A DNA stretch of 64,000 nucleotides, taken from the NCBI RefSeq assembly GCF_004011695.2, contig NC_082412.1:1674001-1738000 (forward strand), written 5' to 3'. Every line of letters begins with the position of its first letter. The stretch's first letter is position 1. Under the pieces are notes generated by a model. It was not told where the DNA came from, made no database searches, and worked only from the letters and a program-made list of their open reading frames with translations. The position numbers and the translations under genes were made by a program. Origin of the DNA: Ascochyta rabiei (lineage: Eukaryota; Ascomycota; Dothideomycetes; Pleosporales; Didymellaceae). Below are positions 30,198 to 41,662 of the stretch, one piece after another.

Positions 30198-30420
30198 ATG
30201 CCTCCAATCAGCCAATTCCCGCCTGCGCGCATCTTCCTTAAGGCCCCAGCTTCGAGACCAGCGCCAATCTCCACAAGCTCAATAAGATCGCCTTTGACAT
30301 CCAGCCCACCAACGCCAAGATTCACATCTCATTCAGCAACCACTTCAGCATCCGGATCACAATGCGCGGCGCAAAGCTCGAACGCGACAACGTTGAATGC
30401 GAGCTCACGAAGATGAGGTA
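30198..30420 (+). pseudogene. Small gene relic with frameshift
   Basis: Not recognised. The ATG at 30198 opens 'MPPISQFPPARIFLKAP', after which the coding-like text moves to another frame: 'SFETSANLHKLNKIAFDIQP', then 'TNAKIHISFSNHFSIRITMR', ending in 'ELTKM' before a GTACGC donor-like site. The frame change falls in a CCCC run near 30244-30247, so a 1-nt indel (or a sequencing error in the homopolymer) explains it. Downstream exons are unclear. The second frame is supported by its mix of residues and by third-position C/G, not by any domain. Confidence 0.4.
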
Positions 30421-30916
30421 CGCACATGCAATGTTCCCTTTGTAAGGATTCAATACTAAAGACACGCAGCCATCACGCGTTATGCCCTTGTGTGCACAGT
30501 ATCAGTAATCTCTTTCTTTTCAAAGCGATCCAGAAGCCGGTTCCAATTTTTGATTTCAGCGCCTATATATTCTCGACACCAACCCTTTGGGTGTTTCCGG
30601 GTCATGTGTTATGGTGCAGTACGTCGATGATGTATGGCGATGCGGTTCCGCAACATTGACACGCGGCCAATCAACCATCAGTATGCAGAAGTGTATACAG
30701 CTCTGATGGCTCATTGATTCGCACCAGACGCACTATAGCTGCGAGCTGAAAAGGCCTTTTGTTTTTTGCCAATGCGTGGCAACTAGATACCCAACATAAC
30801 TCTGTTATGAACTATGATATACTACTTGAGACTTAAGCATTTCCATCAATGACTAAGTGTGATGCCATCAATCTTCCTCAACTCGGCTCGTCATACTTGT
30901 TCACTCACGTGCAACC
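30421..30916. other. Gene-poor stretch
   Basis: Possible further exons of the relic to the left and the 3' flank of the peroxidase gene to the right. Nothing definite. Confidence 0.4.
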
Positions 30917-31810
30917 CTAGAACAGACCGCTGTGCAGGTCCCTACGCTTATGCGGGTCTGCTGGTGCAGCTCCACCACCCGTCAACAAATTCGTCGCGTT
31001 ACGGACAATCGACGTCGTGGACAAGATGGTCTGCAGTGTGATGGAATGATTCTTCTTAGTCCAGCCCAGCTCTTCCGGCAGACGTTCGTTTTCTGTAGCT
31101 AATCAGTGCCCACCGTCACCGAGGACGATGCGATACCTACCGAAGAAGTACACCATCAGATCTTTCGGCACTGTGCCGACGTTCGTATCGCCAAACGCAA
31201 TGATCGGTGCAGCTACCTCGCCCAGACTGAACTCCTCTGTCGATGCGCTGAAAGTGTAGTTGTCGTTCGATGCCCGGCTCACCAGCTGGCGGAAGATCTT
31301 GCTGTGCGCAAGCTGCTTCGCGGTAACCGTCTCGTCCGTCCACCACGCCTTCGACGTGTCGAATACCGTCTGGTTGAAGACGTGATTGTTGCCGAATGCC
31401 GCGTCAGTGCGAGACAGACTTGCGTCGTGCTCAAGCACATTGTGCACGTTCAGCTGCTCGAGCGTGAAGAACGTCGCGTTCGGCTCTGGGTTGGCGATGA
31501 TGGCTTGCTCCCACATGATGCCGGCGAGAGTTGAGTCGAAGTTGAGACCATCGCCTAGTCCTTTGACAACATTCTCCTTGGTGAAATTGCGGCCGTCGCG
31601 AGGGAGGAAACCGTGGTTCGTGAGCGTGTTGAGCATGGGGCAAGGGCCGCGGACTGGGGGTTGTTAGGGGCGGCAGTGTGTGTGATAGCACCAGGGCTTA
31701 CAGTCGTCGGGACCACCGGGGATCCATTCGTGGGGGTTGTATGTGCCGTATTGAGGCTTGCAAGAGACAATGGAGGCAGTTGCTGCAAGGCAAAAGATGT
31801 TCTGCTTCAT
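30917..31810 (-). CDS. Heme-thiolate peroxidase (chloroperoxidase/peroxygenase family)
   Basis: Secreted or vacuolar heme enzyme of the Peroxidase_2 family (chloroperoxidase, unspecific peroxygenase), which uses hydrogen peroxide to halogenate or oxygenate organic substrates. Exons 31810-31702, 31653-31141 and 31092-30917; 265 aa. The N-terminus 'MKQNIFCLAATASIVSC' is a short signal-like segment. The first intron joins 'GGPDD' to 'FRGPCPMLNTLTNHGFLPRD', giving the heme-ligating Cys in P-C-P. 'NVLEHDASLSRTDAAFGN' supplies the E-H-D motif (acid-base and metal site). The second intron gives 'FFENERLPEELGW'. At 265 aa it fits the short subgroup. Confidence 0.9.
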
Positions 31811-33975
31811 GTTGACGTGCATTTGTGGGTTGAAAAGAAGGTAATGAACGAAGAGAAGTATGAGTGAAGGTGTGATGCTTATGCGTGGAGAAAGATATGC
31901 AGTAGACGGATTGTATGATTGGAATCGATGCGAGCTGAATAACTATAGCAGATAAGGAGTGTGCATGCCTTCTTAAACAGCTTGCGAACAAGTAACGTTC
32001 ACACCAAGACCCTCCGCGTTCATCCGTACAATATACGCGTAACGCTTTCGCACTAGCCTCCATAAAAACTATACCTTACTCTCGGTACCAGGCAGTATAC
32101 TTCGTCACCCAGCATCCTTGAAGCATACACGTGGAACACTCCTGCAGCCACGCCTTCCCTGAACATATGGCGTCGAACCGGAAGATCATCAAGCTCTAGC
32201 GCCTCAAAGCTTTTGTTTTACGCTCGAGAGCAGCGAATGGAGGCTTTCCTAATGACGGCTGACGTACAAGCCTGGGGCGCGGATGGGGTTGAAAGATTGC
32301 AGGTGCAACGTCAAAAGGAAACTTGTAGCACTCGTCGTATATGGTAGATAACCGAGTACGTATACGACGGCAGTGTTAGCCCGACTGAGTTAGTGCGTAG
32401 TGATGTAATCCTTGATCCGCACTCGCGATTCAACTCGCTCTCGCACTCGTGAACTCTTCACTCAAACGCCGAATGTGCGATTGGTTGTCGAGCACGCGGT
32501 AGTCTCATACAAAGCAAAGATGACGAGTCTTTCGTGGATCCTTGATGGGTCTTCGCAGTCGTGGACGACGCTGTGGATGCGAGGCCCAACACGGGTGCTT
32601 TGTTGTCCTTCCTTGTTCCTTACCTTATAACATACAATTCCGGCATCCCGGCTATAACGCGGAAAGGGACGAGTGATATATACTGCTCTGACAGTCTTTA
32701 GGAACTCTGATCGTCCTCAATATGGCATAATATTCTCATCTCCAGGAGCCAAGCAAGGTCACAGCAGATCTGATGAGTCCTCACTACACAATGTGTCGCC
32801 TTCATCCCCACTCAGGGCTGTCATGCCAGACGCCTCGTGACACCGCAAAGAAAGCGTCTGGAATTCGATTGGTCTGCGACATGCTCACTCTTTATCCAAT
32901 GCATGGGCGAAGTACGGACTACAACAAGACCATACTCCTCATCCGACCATACTTCGCTACATGGTTTGGATCCTCTCTTTGACAAGTGATTGAACTTCTA
33001 CTCCACTCGGATCCCAGGTGTAGGCATGTCGTACTCAATGGACGAAATACTAACAAGCGAACAGTACATTTGGTAGGTCGCGGTCACCAGCGTTAGCAGA
33101 GGGGACACTGCCAAAAAATCGTGCTTACAGCATATTTTGATGAGGGTTTGGACACAGCCCCTGAGTCCAGACACGTCCATGTTGCCCACACTCGAGAAGC
33201 CATCGATACAGATCAACTGAGCGCCATATGCGTTTGGAAGGGAAGTTACTCTTGGGAACCTAGCAAGCGATTCATGGCTGCTCTACAACAACCTACAAAA
33301 TAGCGGTCAGCTCAGCAACCATGGCATATCTCCAGCATTACATGGCTTTGTATGGAAGCTCGGTTCGGTCAGGTCCGGTCCAACGACGCTTCCGCAACCG
33401 CACACAACTTTCTGAGCCCCAGAACAATGCTACCAACATTCAGAGACATATTTCTGCTATTGGACAACTTCGTCAAATCCAGAGAGGAACTCTTCTCGAA
33501 CCATACGAGGGGGGCGTAAGATGAAGCGAGCGATGGCTCCTGGATGATCTGATTGGTCATCTGCAAACGCCCACTGATTTAGCGTGAACCAATTCCTGTG
33601 CGACATTGAAGGTTCACGACTACGCTAAGGCACTTCAGGTCTCCCCTCGCAGATGGTCAAATCCGCAATAGGAAAGTGGGAGGATGTTCGTTGTTCGGTG
33701 TTGCTCTTAAGGACAAGGCGTTGTTACCCCTCGTCGTTCACGCTATTCTCGACCACACATCCTCGTCTTGCCATTTTTACACTCGTTGCATCTGCTGCGT
33801 ATCGTCTTTTTGCGAGCTTCATCTCTAGAAGCATCACAGTCACTACTGCTGTTCTATTGTACGCGCTTGACAGCCTCGATCATTTTTTCTGTAGCAATAA
33901 ACCGTAATCCCACATAACGGAGACTCACGATCGCTACACAAAAACATCAGAAAAATCGCAAACTTTCAACTCTCA
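31811..33975. other. Gene-free stretch
   Basis: About 2.2 kb with only short, unsupported frames. A minus-strand piece near 33050-33220 ('LICIDGFSSVGNMDVSGLRG') looks protein-like but cannot be extended into a gene. The right end should hold the promoter of the small membrane protein. Confidence 0.45.
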
Positions 33976-34350
33976 ATGTCTACATCAACCTCAGTCCCCG
34001 CCGCCCCGCCCGCCCGCTCGTCTAATGCAGATGGCTGGAGTCCCCTCGCCATCATCGGCATTGTCGCAGCCATCATGGTACTCCTCCTGTGTGTACCTCT
34101 CATCGCAATATACCTCCGCCGATACGAAAAGAAACGATGCAAAGAAATGGTGAAGGACTCTGGAAGCAGAGGTAGCTCAAGAGGAAGCGATGGGCTCAGC
34201 CAACTACAGGAAAGCCACAGCCTGAGGAGTATTCTCGTGACGAAGGAGCTTCAGAGAGTGAGCTTGAAGCTCAGCAAGCCTGAACAAGCTCACATGCAGG
34301 GGAGAGGGTGGAGTAACGCCGAGGTACAGGGAGGCGGATGGCGCGTGTGA
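33976..34350 (+). CDS. Small single-pass membrane protein, 124 aa
   Basis: Not recognised. Single exon. A short Ser/Pro/Ala N-terminus ('MSTSTSVPAAPPARSSNADG') is followed by one strong hydrophobic helix ('PLAIIGIVAAIMVLLLCVPL', about residues 23-45). A basic stop-transfer stretch ('LRRYEKKRCKEMVK') and a polar Ser/Gly-rich tail of about 75 residues complete it. Without a signal peptide and with positive charges after the helix, an N-out/C-in plasma-membrane or endomembrane topology is likely. Similar short Ser-rich plus one-TM proteins are common in filamentous fungi, without assigned function. Confidence 0.5.
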   Translation: MSTSTSVPAAPPARSSNADGWSPLAIIGIVAAIMVLLLCVPLIAIYLRRYEKKRCKEMVKDSGSRGSSRGSDGLSQLQESHSLRSILVTKELQRVSLKLSKPEQAHMQGRGWSNAEVQGGGWRV

Positions 34351-34609
34351 CGTGCATCTACCCACCCTTACAAATTCCAATACGAAAGACATGACCTTCG
34401 ACTTCCAGAGCCCATTGATTGGGTTGGGATGGGTAATACGATTAATGGTAGATTTGCGATAATTTCGACATATTGTATTACTATCCTAGACGTTCGCTCT
34501 CCTTATCTTCTAGCAATCAATCCTTCTTCACATTAAACACCTTTCTGACCACACTGACACAATACGGATCCAGAACCCTCCGCCCCCAAGCCATGCCATG
34601 AGCAAAAGC

Positions 34610-35306
34610 TCAACGCGCTGTTGTAGCAACATCGTTACCATCACCGCTTCCTCCTAAATAGCGCCAAACACCCTCAGCTTCTTCTCTGTCCCATAATGCT
34701 TGCTCCACCCTTCCCTCCTCTGTCAACTGCTCCACAACACACATCTCAGTATCCATATCCTCCTCAAAATCGTGCACCTCCCCTGGTAACACTCCAAAAA
34801 GCTCGTCAAGCTCCCGCTCTGTGTAGTTATACTCTACCTCCCTCAACCTACTAAGATGCACGTTTCGTCGCGCTCGTCTCGATATCATACGTAAATCAGA
34901 GTCCCACCTCCCAGGCTTAGCGTGTGGTATATGTTAAATACCACCAACCGCGTCCAAACTGCCAAGCTGCTCAATCTGCTCTCGCGTGGGCTCGCGACCG
35001 ACTCGGTTTTTGCGTCTCGCTGCCAGCGATCGCTTCTCAGGAAGGTTTGGAGCTCGAGGCGGGAGCGGCGTAGCTTGCGCTCTGCGCGTGTCTGAACAGT
35101 GCGAGGGGTTCGGTGCGTCTGGGGGAAGTGTCCGGCTGTGGGTGTGGTGGGACGGGATGGTGAGCAAGGGAGGTTGCTGGTGGAGGTGTTTTGGCGCACT
35201 TGTGAGCGTGTTCGACCACTGATGGGGCCTTGATGATGTGTGTGTGTGCACGGAGTGAGCGTTCGAGAGCTATGCAGCATGTTCGTGAATACCTGCCGTG
35301 AGACAT
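34610..35306 (-). pseudogene. Hypothetical gene interrupted by one in-frame TAA
   Basis: Not recognised. A 14-nt first exon (35306-35293, M-S-H-G-R) splices by GTATTC..CAAG to 35228. From there one frame runs to 34610, 210 codons in total with one internal stop, TAA at 34936-34934. Before the stop: a Pro/His-rich part, then 'LPEKRSLAARRKNRVGREPT' and 'IEQLGSLDAVGGI'. After it, in the same frame: 'HIPHAKPGRWDSDLRMISRR', 'ARRNVHLSRLREVEYNYTER' and an acidic tail. The basic segment reads smoothly through the stop. Either a recent nonsense mutation (CAA or TAC/TAT to TAA), a readthrough codon, or two unrelated pieces. Confidence 0.5.
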
Positions 35307-35654
35307 GTCCAGTTAGCCGGACAGAGGGAACGGAGTCTTGCCTAACTGTTGCTCAGCAATCGGTGATGTCGTGTGGGTATTCAGTTGATGCAAAAGTAGG
35401 CCAGGCGATTTCTGTCTGTTTATCAGCAGGTACAAGAGAGCCAAAGCATGTCGTATTAAACAAAGGAACAATCATTGACATGCTCAATCAACATGACCTT
35501 AGCTATAGGGGATGAGGAGAGACAAAGGCAATGTGCAGTCGGTGAGATTCTATCAGGGAGACATGGCATTCGACTGTTATTTGCTTCGCACCATTATCAG
35601 TTAAAGCTTTAGGAGCGACAATGTCGGGTCGCTCATCCAACAGTTCTACCTAGT
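35307..35654. other. Intergenic stretch
   Basis: Upstream of the TAA-interrupted gene and downstream of the helicase gene. No feature recognised. Confidence 0.5.
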
Positions 35655-38600
35655 CTAAGCATCCAGACCATCCCTCTCGACCAGCCTCCTCACAGCCTGC
35701 ACGATATCTCTTTCCCTCTCCCCCATACCCTTCCCGGGCTCCTTCACCATGCCCTGCAATACTCTGTCCAACATTCCTCTCAACCTTGAAATCAGTACAC
35801 CAATCCTTGCCCATCCTCTCAATCTTATCCACTCGTCAATCACCAATCCTCTCCCCAGAGTGTCAACCTGTATCTGCCCAGCGAACATGAGCAGACTATA
35901 CGCATTAAACGGCGTAATGTCCCTGATAAAGACTTTGCTTGTCGCCATTTTGTTGAAGTACGCGACAAAGCTGGCGTTTGATGGGAAGGTCTGGGAGGAG
36001 AAAAGCGTAGAGCTGGGGTGTACGAAGACGCGCCCGTTATCTTGATTGAAGTACTTGATTTCGCGGGCTTCGGGGTCGAGCTCAACAGCGCCGGCGATAC
36101 CGGCTGCGAACTTCTTGTCTGGTAGCTGAATGCGTGCAATCTGCGGGTTGAAGGATCCAGCAACAAGAGCACGCAACAAGGCATCGTTGCCATTCTGGGC
36201 GTTATACACGCCTTGTGTTGAAGGGCTGGTAGAGGTGTAGTTATATGGTATGAAGGAGATCTCTTTGAGGGACGAGAGGTACTGCGAGCGGTTGGATGCG
36301 ATGTCGAACATGGTTTGGAGGTTAAGTTTGTTGTCTTGACACCAGAATTTGAGATCGCGGGCGGAAACACCTTTACTGCGGAATGCGGCCCACTGTTCAT
36401 AGGCTCGAAGGTCGACAAGTAGATCGCCTTGGTTGTCTGAGAATGATGCGCGGATACGGTTAAATTCGTTCCTGGTATCTTGGTCTCTCTCTCGGGGTGA
36501 GATGAAGGGACTGCGAGCAGTCAACACTGCTGCAATAGTGAGAGCGGCCTCAAGACAGCCGAATGTCGCGCCGTAGACAAGAAGCTTGCTCAATCGGAGG
36601 TCAGCTGGAATCATAGACATGTGCCGGCCAAGGGCAGTGAGCTCGTTATCGGTAATGGCTCCCATCTGCGAGAGCAGCTTGACCGCGCCTTCGACTGCGG
36701 TGCTTTCGGGTGGCGTAAGAGCCGAAGCAAGGAAGCCTGAGACGTCCTGTACACCCATAGCCTTGATAGACAGACACATTTGCTCCAATGGAACGCGCCT
36801 GATTTCGGGATCTGGACGCTCCAACATCTTAGCCTCAGCATTGCGTGTGTACAGCTTGTAGCAGTCGCCAGCGCGGACACGGCCAGCACGACCACGACGC
36901 TGCTTACAAGCGGCTCGTGAAGCCCACGTTTCGGCAAGTCGGACCATATTGTTCTGAGGGTCATAGCTCGTTTCTTTCACACGGCCAGTGTCGATGACAG
37001 CCACGATGTCTTCGATTGTGATAGATGTTTCTGCCACGTTGGTTGCTGCAATAACCTTCCTCTTCCCCGCTGGAGGCAGTGAAAAGACGCGCTTCTGGTC
37101 AGCAGGCATAAGCGAAGCATGCAGTGGGAGGGCGTGAAGATTCGAGAAGTTGCTCAAGGCTTGTATCGTTCTGTCAATCTCCATTGTACCGGGAAGAAAG
37201 ATCAAAATTCCGCCGTCCTTGTCTCCAAGTTGGTGGTCGATGTATGCGACCGTTTCTGCAATTAAATCGTAGTTGATACCAAAGCCGATGCTACGCAAAT
37301 TGGCGGAGAACGACTTGTTCTCGGACTCGTCGTCATCACCAACATAGCCTCTGAAGCCTGTCAAGTGCATGACATCGTCAACGTAGTAGTCCGTCACAGG
37401 GTGTGTGCGGCCAGCGATTTCAACACGGCCTACAGGCCCTACTTCCCTAAAGTAAGCCTCAAAGACTTCAGCGTCCAGCGTCGCACTCATCAAGATAACC
37501 TTGAGGTCTTTCCTGGTGCGCAGTATCTGGCGAAGAAGTACGAGAAGGAAGTCGGTGTCCAGGCTGCGCTCGTGCACTTCGTCGACGACAACGTGGCTGA
37601 TGTCGGCGAGGGCAGCAACAACGTCGTCAGCGCCTCCCCCCGACGTTTGAAGTCGTCTCAAAAGGACACCGGTGGTGACGAAGGTAATCTTGGTGATGCC
37701 AGGTTTTTGCTTCGACTCTCCGCGAATGGTGTATCCAATCTCATCGCCAACTCGAGCGCACCTCTCGTCGGCTACACGATCAGCAAGACCAAGGGCTGAG
37801 ATCCTTCGTGGCTGGGTGCAGATGATGTTGGCGACTGCACCGAGCTGTCTGTGTATCAGGTCATCCAGGACAAACTGCACTGACTGGGTCGATTTGCCAG
37901 ACCCAGTCTCACCTGAGATGATAGTTACGTTGCATCTGTTGACTGTTTGCACAATCTCATCCCTCAATCTCCACGCGGGAAGTGACTGTCGGGCACTCAT
38001 CATCTTTTGCTGCGCCGGCGTGCCTTGCTTGGCCTGCCAATCGGCAAGAACCTGCTGGCTGGCAAGTGTTGCTGGTTTCCAATCAATTGGCCTGCGACCT
38101 CTGTCTTTCCTCTTTCGTGCTTGGTTCTGCTGCTCCACTGAATGATCTGCTGCGGCGAGACCAGACGATACGTCGGCTAGTCGACCGGGGTTCTTGAAAA
38201 TCTCGCCTGCATTCTGTTGCACCCAGTCTATGATGTCGTAGATCATAGGCATGCCAATGAAATTTTCCTCCGCATGTAGTAGCGCCTTTCTTATGATGCT
38301 GAGCCGGATGTAAGCAGGGATAGCTGCCTCGAAAGTAACGATAGGAGCAACGGCTGGGTAGGGTCCAAACGGTTTTCTGGCTTGCAGGATGAGGCGCTTC
38401 CCTTGCTGTTTGATGTCAAGCTCAACGCGGCACATCGTGGGCGAAGGCCTGGAAAAGAGTTTGTCGTAGATCGCTTCCAAGGAGGACATCTCGGTTTCCC
38501 AAGGGTCATCTTCAGGCAGGACATCTGGCTCGTCTGCGATGGCAAGATCTGCCAGTTCCTGCGCAATATCTTTGTCGTCATCATCTGGTCGTAGAAGACG

Positions 38601-39850
38601 GGCCTGGAGCAATGCTGCTGCTCTCCTTTCGTCTCCGCCCTGGATGTCGTAGGCCTCCTCGCATAGTTCGATGGAGTATCCTGCTGCCGCGAGGCGCTTT
38701 ACAGCCCCCTCTCGCTTGAGGTTTGAGCTGGCCATGCTAACGCCGGCCACGTAGCCTTCAGGTAAACTCCAGGACGGTAGATCGTCCTCTGGAACATGGA
38801 TCAGAAGCCATTCGAGGATCTCTTCTCGATCCTTGCAAATGTCGGCAGCTTCCTCTACGTGACTTCGACGGAAACCCAAATCTGTGATCTCGTCCTCGAG
38901 CCGTATCCTGGTGTTCACGTCCATCTGAACGCCATTGGGGTTCCAGAGAGCGTCACGACGGATGAGGCGCTCGACCTGCTGCCTTGTCCTCTTACCCAGC
39001 TCAATCTTGGGTACGCGCTCCCAGCCTCTCATCAAGTTCTTCGCAGGCCCTATCCATGAGCCCTCGGCGCTCGGCATAGACATGCCAGGCTTCAGGTTGT
39101 GTGCCTTTTGGGCGTCGTCTCGCTGCTTCTGCTTCTTTTCTCGCTCTTTCGCAGCAGTTGCCTTTGCTTTCTCGCGTTCAGCGAAGCCGAAGAAAGGATC
39201 TGCCTCGTACATCCAAGCTTTGCCTTCCTTCTCATCTCGCTTCTTGAGTTCGGCAAATGTCCCTTTCCACAAGTCCTTGTATACGGGAGGCAGCATCATG
39301 TGCAGGTTCTTCGCGCTGGCAACACGGAAGAGAGCGTAAGCGGCAGCAAAGTTGCGCGCTTCGATAGCGGTGGGCTGGTGCGCGGGTTCTTCGAGCTCGG
39401 CAGGAATTTTGATTGGAGGCAGAGTTGTGACTTCTTGTGTCTTTGGGTGCTTCTTCGACAGGATCACAGCATAGGCAAAGTGCTTGTCGCCATCTTTGCG
39501 CTACTCAAGTCAGCCATCGACCTCATCTGCCATAATCAAGAACATCTTACTATCCTGTAGTCCGGCTTCCCCCACTGCTGCTTCTGCAGGTGCTCCGAGA
39601 ACAGATTGACGGGTAGCTTGCCTGTCCATGATGCTCCAGCAATCAGAGTCCTGATGTCTGGCTTCTTAGGACCCTCTTCAGCCTGCCCAGCGACGCCCTT
39701 GCCTTTGCTTTTGTCCTCGCCCTGCGCGGAGCCTTCGCCTCTCTTCTTCTTGGGCTTGCCATCGCCGAAGACGATGAAGCTGGTGTCGTCTTCTGGTGGA
39801 GGGGCCTTCTTTGCAGGCTTGCTGCGTGGTGGATGCGCGTTCTTCGGCAT
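35655..39850 (-). CDS. DEAH-box RNA helicase, YLR419W/DHX57 type
   Basis: Large SF2 helicase expected to remodel RNA-protein complexes, possibly during translation or ribosome assembly. Exons 39850-39551 and 39500-35655; 1381 aa. Lysine-rich N-terminus, a UBA-like segment ('ITDLGFRRSHVEEAADICKD' and a second copy 'RLAAAGYSIELCEEAYD'), and an RWD-type domain ('WETEMSSLEAIYDKLF'). The helicase core follows: motif I 'GETGSGKSTQ' (about 625), motif II as DEVH ('VVVDEVHERSLDTD', about 740), motif III 'SATLDAE', motif V 'AATNVAETSITIEDI' and motif VI '[15 protein letters not shown]' (about 970). Winged-helix/ratchet and OB domains make the C-terminus. UBA+RWD+DEAH is the arrangement of YLR419W and DHX57. 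Short phase-0 intron with a GTAAGA donor. Confidence 0.93.
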
Positions 39851-40258
39851 GGTCACAGTCTAACGTGTCACTGTAAAGATGTACCCAAACTCCATGGGTA
39901 GCGAACGGGTCGATTTGATGTGGAATCACGGAGTCGTTTGAACGATGGAAGGGCGTACGCTGACAGAAGAGCTCAGCCGTTCGGCGTAGAGGTCGCGAGC
40001 TCGTCACAGCCGCCTTGCACTCGAGGAAGACCGTTGTACAGTCGTGCAGCCATCTTTACTTATCGATTGATGCGGAGGGGCGGTCCTCTCAAGGAAACGC
40101 TCTAAAATTCTGGCTAGCGGCCCTGCCGCGGCTAAAGTTGCCCCACATCACCTGGAGTTTGAGCTCTCACCAGCATCGTTCATTATAGTGTTCGAATGAC
40201 CAACAAGTGCAGTCACTCTATGCGGACAGTTGAATATATCTGACATATCAGTCCTCTG

Positions 40259-41349
40259 ATGCGAAGGTTTTCAAGAGTAGCATTACAACAATCACAGTCC
40301 CAGCTCTCTGTAGTTACTTGCACGCGCCGCAAGAGCTCCCTCAGTATAGCGGCCGCTACGAAGGGCAAGAACAGCAATGCCGCAGAGCAACATCTTGACC
40401 TAATGACTGCAGAAGAGATAGAAAGCACTACAACATCTCAAACACCGAGAACCACTAATACCGCGAAACGCACCAATGCGTGTACGTCCATACCAAGTCC
40501 AAGACAGACTTAGACTTACGACGCAGTCACAGAACTCATGTCCGCGAAGAAGCCAAAGTCTACCGCCCAAGCAGCCGAGACACCAGCAAAGCCTGTAAAA
40601 CGAGGCTTCGACGCACGCAATGGCTTAGGCTTGTATATCGAGAAGCCAGAGACCAATCCCGAAGGGCTGGTTGTGGAGTACGACGACGACTTTGTGGTCA
40701 TCAACGACAAGTTCCCAAAAGCCTCGTACGCTGGCCTTCTCATTCTCTGTTACAAACGTCCCAAACTGACCTCCAAAGCGTACACCTCCTCCTCATCCCG
40801 CGCAATCCCCCATACTACGACCAGCACCCGCTGCACCTCCTCTCTACCGACCCTGCGTTCCTCGCCGAAGTACGAAAACGCGTCGACCGCCTCAAGATCC
40901 TCGCAGCCTCAGAGCTACGACGCAAGTACGGTCGCCACAGCACCGCAGACGCTTCGTACCAGTCTGCTCTCGAGGAGCTTATGAGCTCGCCCGATCCACC
41001 GCCAGCGGATCAACGAGAAGCTCTTCTCCCACCTGGCCGCGACTGGTTGTCCGAGATCAAGGCAGGCGCGCATACACACCCAAGCATGAACCACATGCAC
41101 ATACACATCATGAGTAGTGATATGCATTCGCCGTGTTTAAAGCACAAGAAGCATTATTTAAGCTTCAACTCGAGCTTCTTCGTGGATATGGACGACTTCC
41201 CACTAGAAGAGGGGAGTGCGAGGTTCCATCCGGGAGACTGGCCGAGCTGGGATATGAAGTGCTGGAGGTGTGGAGAGAACTACAAGAATAAGTTTGCGAA
41301 GCTCAAAGAGCATCTAGAAGGGGAGTTCGAGGAGTGGAGGAAAGAATAA
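40259..41349 (+). CDS. HNT3: Aprataxin-like DNA-adenylate hydrolase (HIT + zinc finger)
   Basis: Removes AMP from 5' ends left by abortive DNA ligation; acts in single-strand break repair. Exons 40259-40481, 40527-40725 and 40779-41349; 330 aa. The second splice restores 'KASVHLLLIPRNPPYYDQ'. The histidine triad is 'MNHMHIHIMS' (H-x-H-x-H). The C-terminal finger 'CWRCGENYKNKFAKLKEH' completes the aprataxin architecture. Splicing of intron 1 gives 'NAFTELMSAKKPK', which continues into the HIT domain. The first about 35 residues are basic and Ser/Thr-rich and could target mitochondria; internal Mets before 'TAEEIES' and at 'MSAKKPK' are alternative starts. Confidence 0.92.
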
Positions 41350-41662
41350 CAAAGCGATTGAAGACACGAGGAACACTTAAAGCACAACGTAATACCCACC
41401 GCGTTCTTTGATAGTTAATCTAGTATACAAGACCAGCCAGCTTTTGGTGTCGTTATATGGTACAACATGTCGTCAGATCCATTGCAATCGGTTTCCAGCC
41501 ACGCATGTCTCGGCGCATCAGAAAAAGCAACGCGTCACCAGACGTTCAAGCGTAACTACCGAATCTGCGTTCGCCATTGCAACCTGAAGCCAAGCTTCCT
41601 TCCAGCATCAGCCTGGCGTGCACATGGTTTTACCAGACATTCCTCCACTCTCGAATCAGTGT
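41350..41662. other. Convergent intergenic region
   Basis: 3'-3' interval between HNT3 and the TRAP-alpha-like gene; nothing recognised. Confidence 0.5.
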
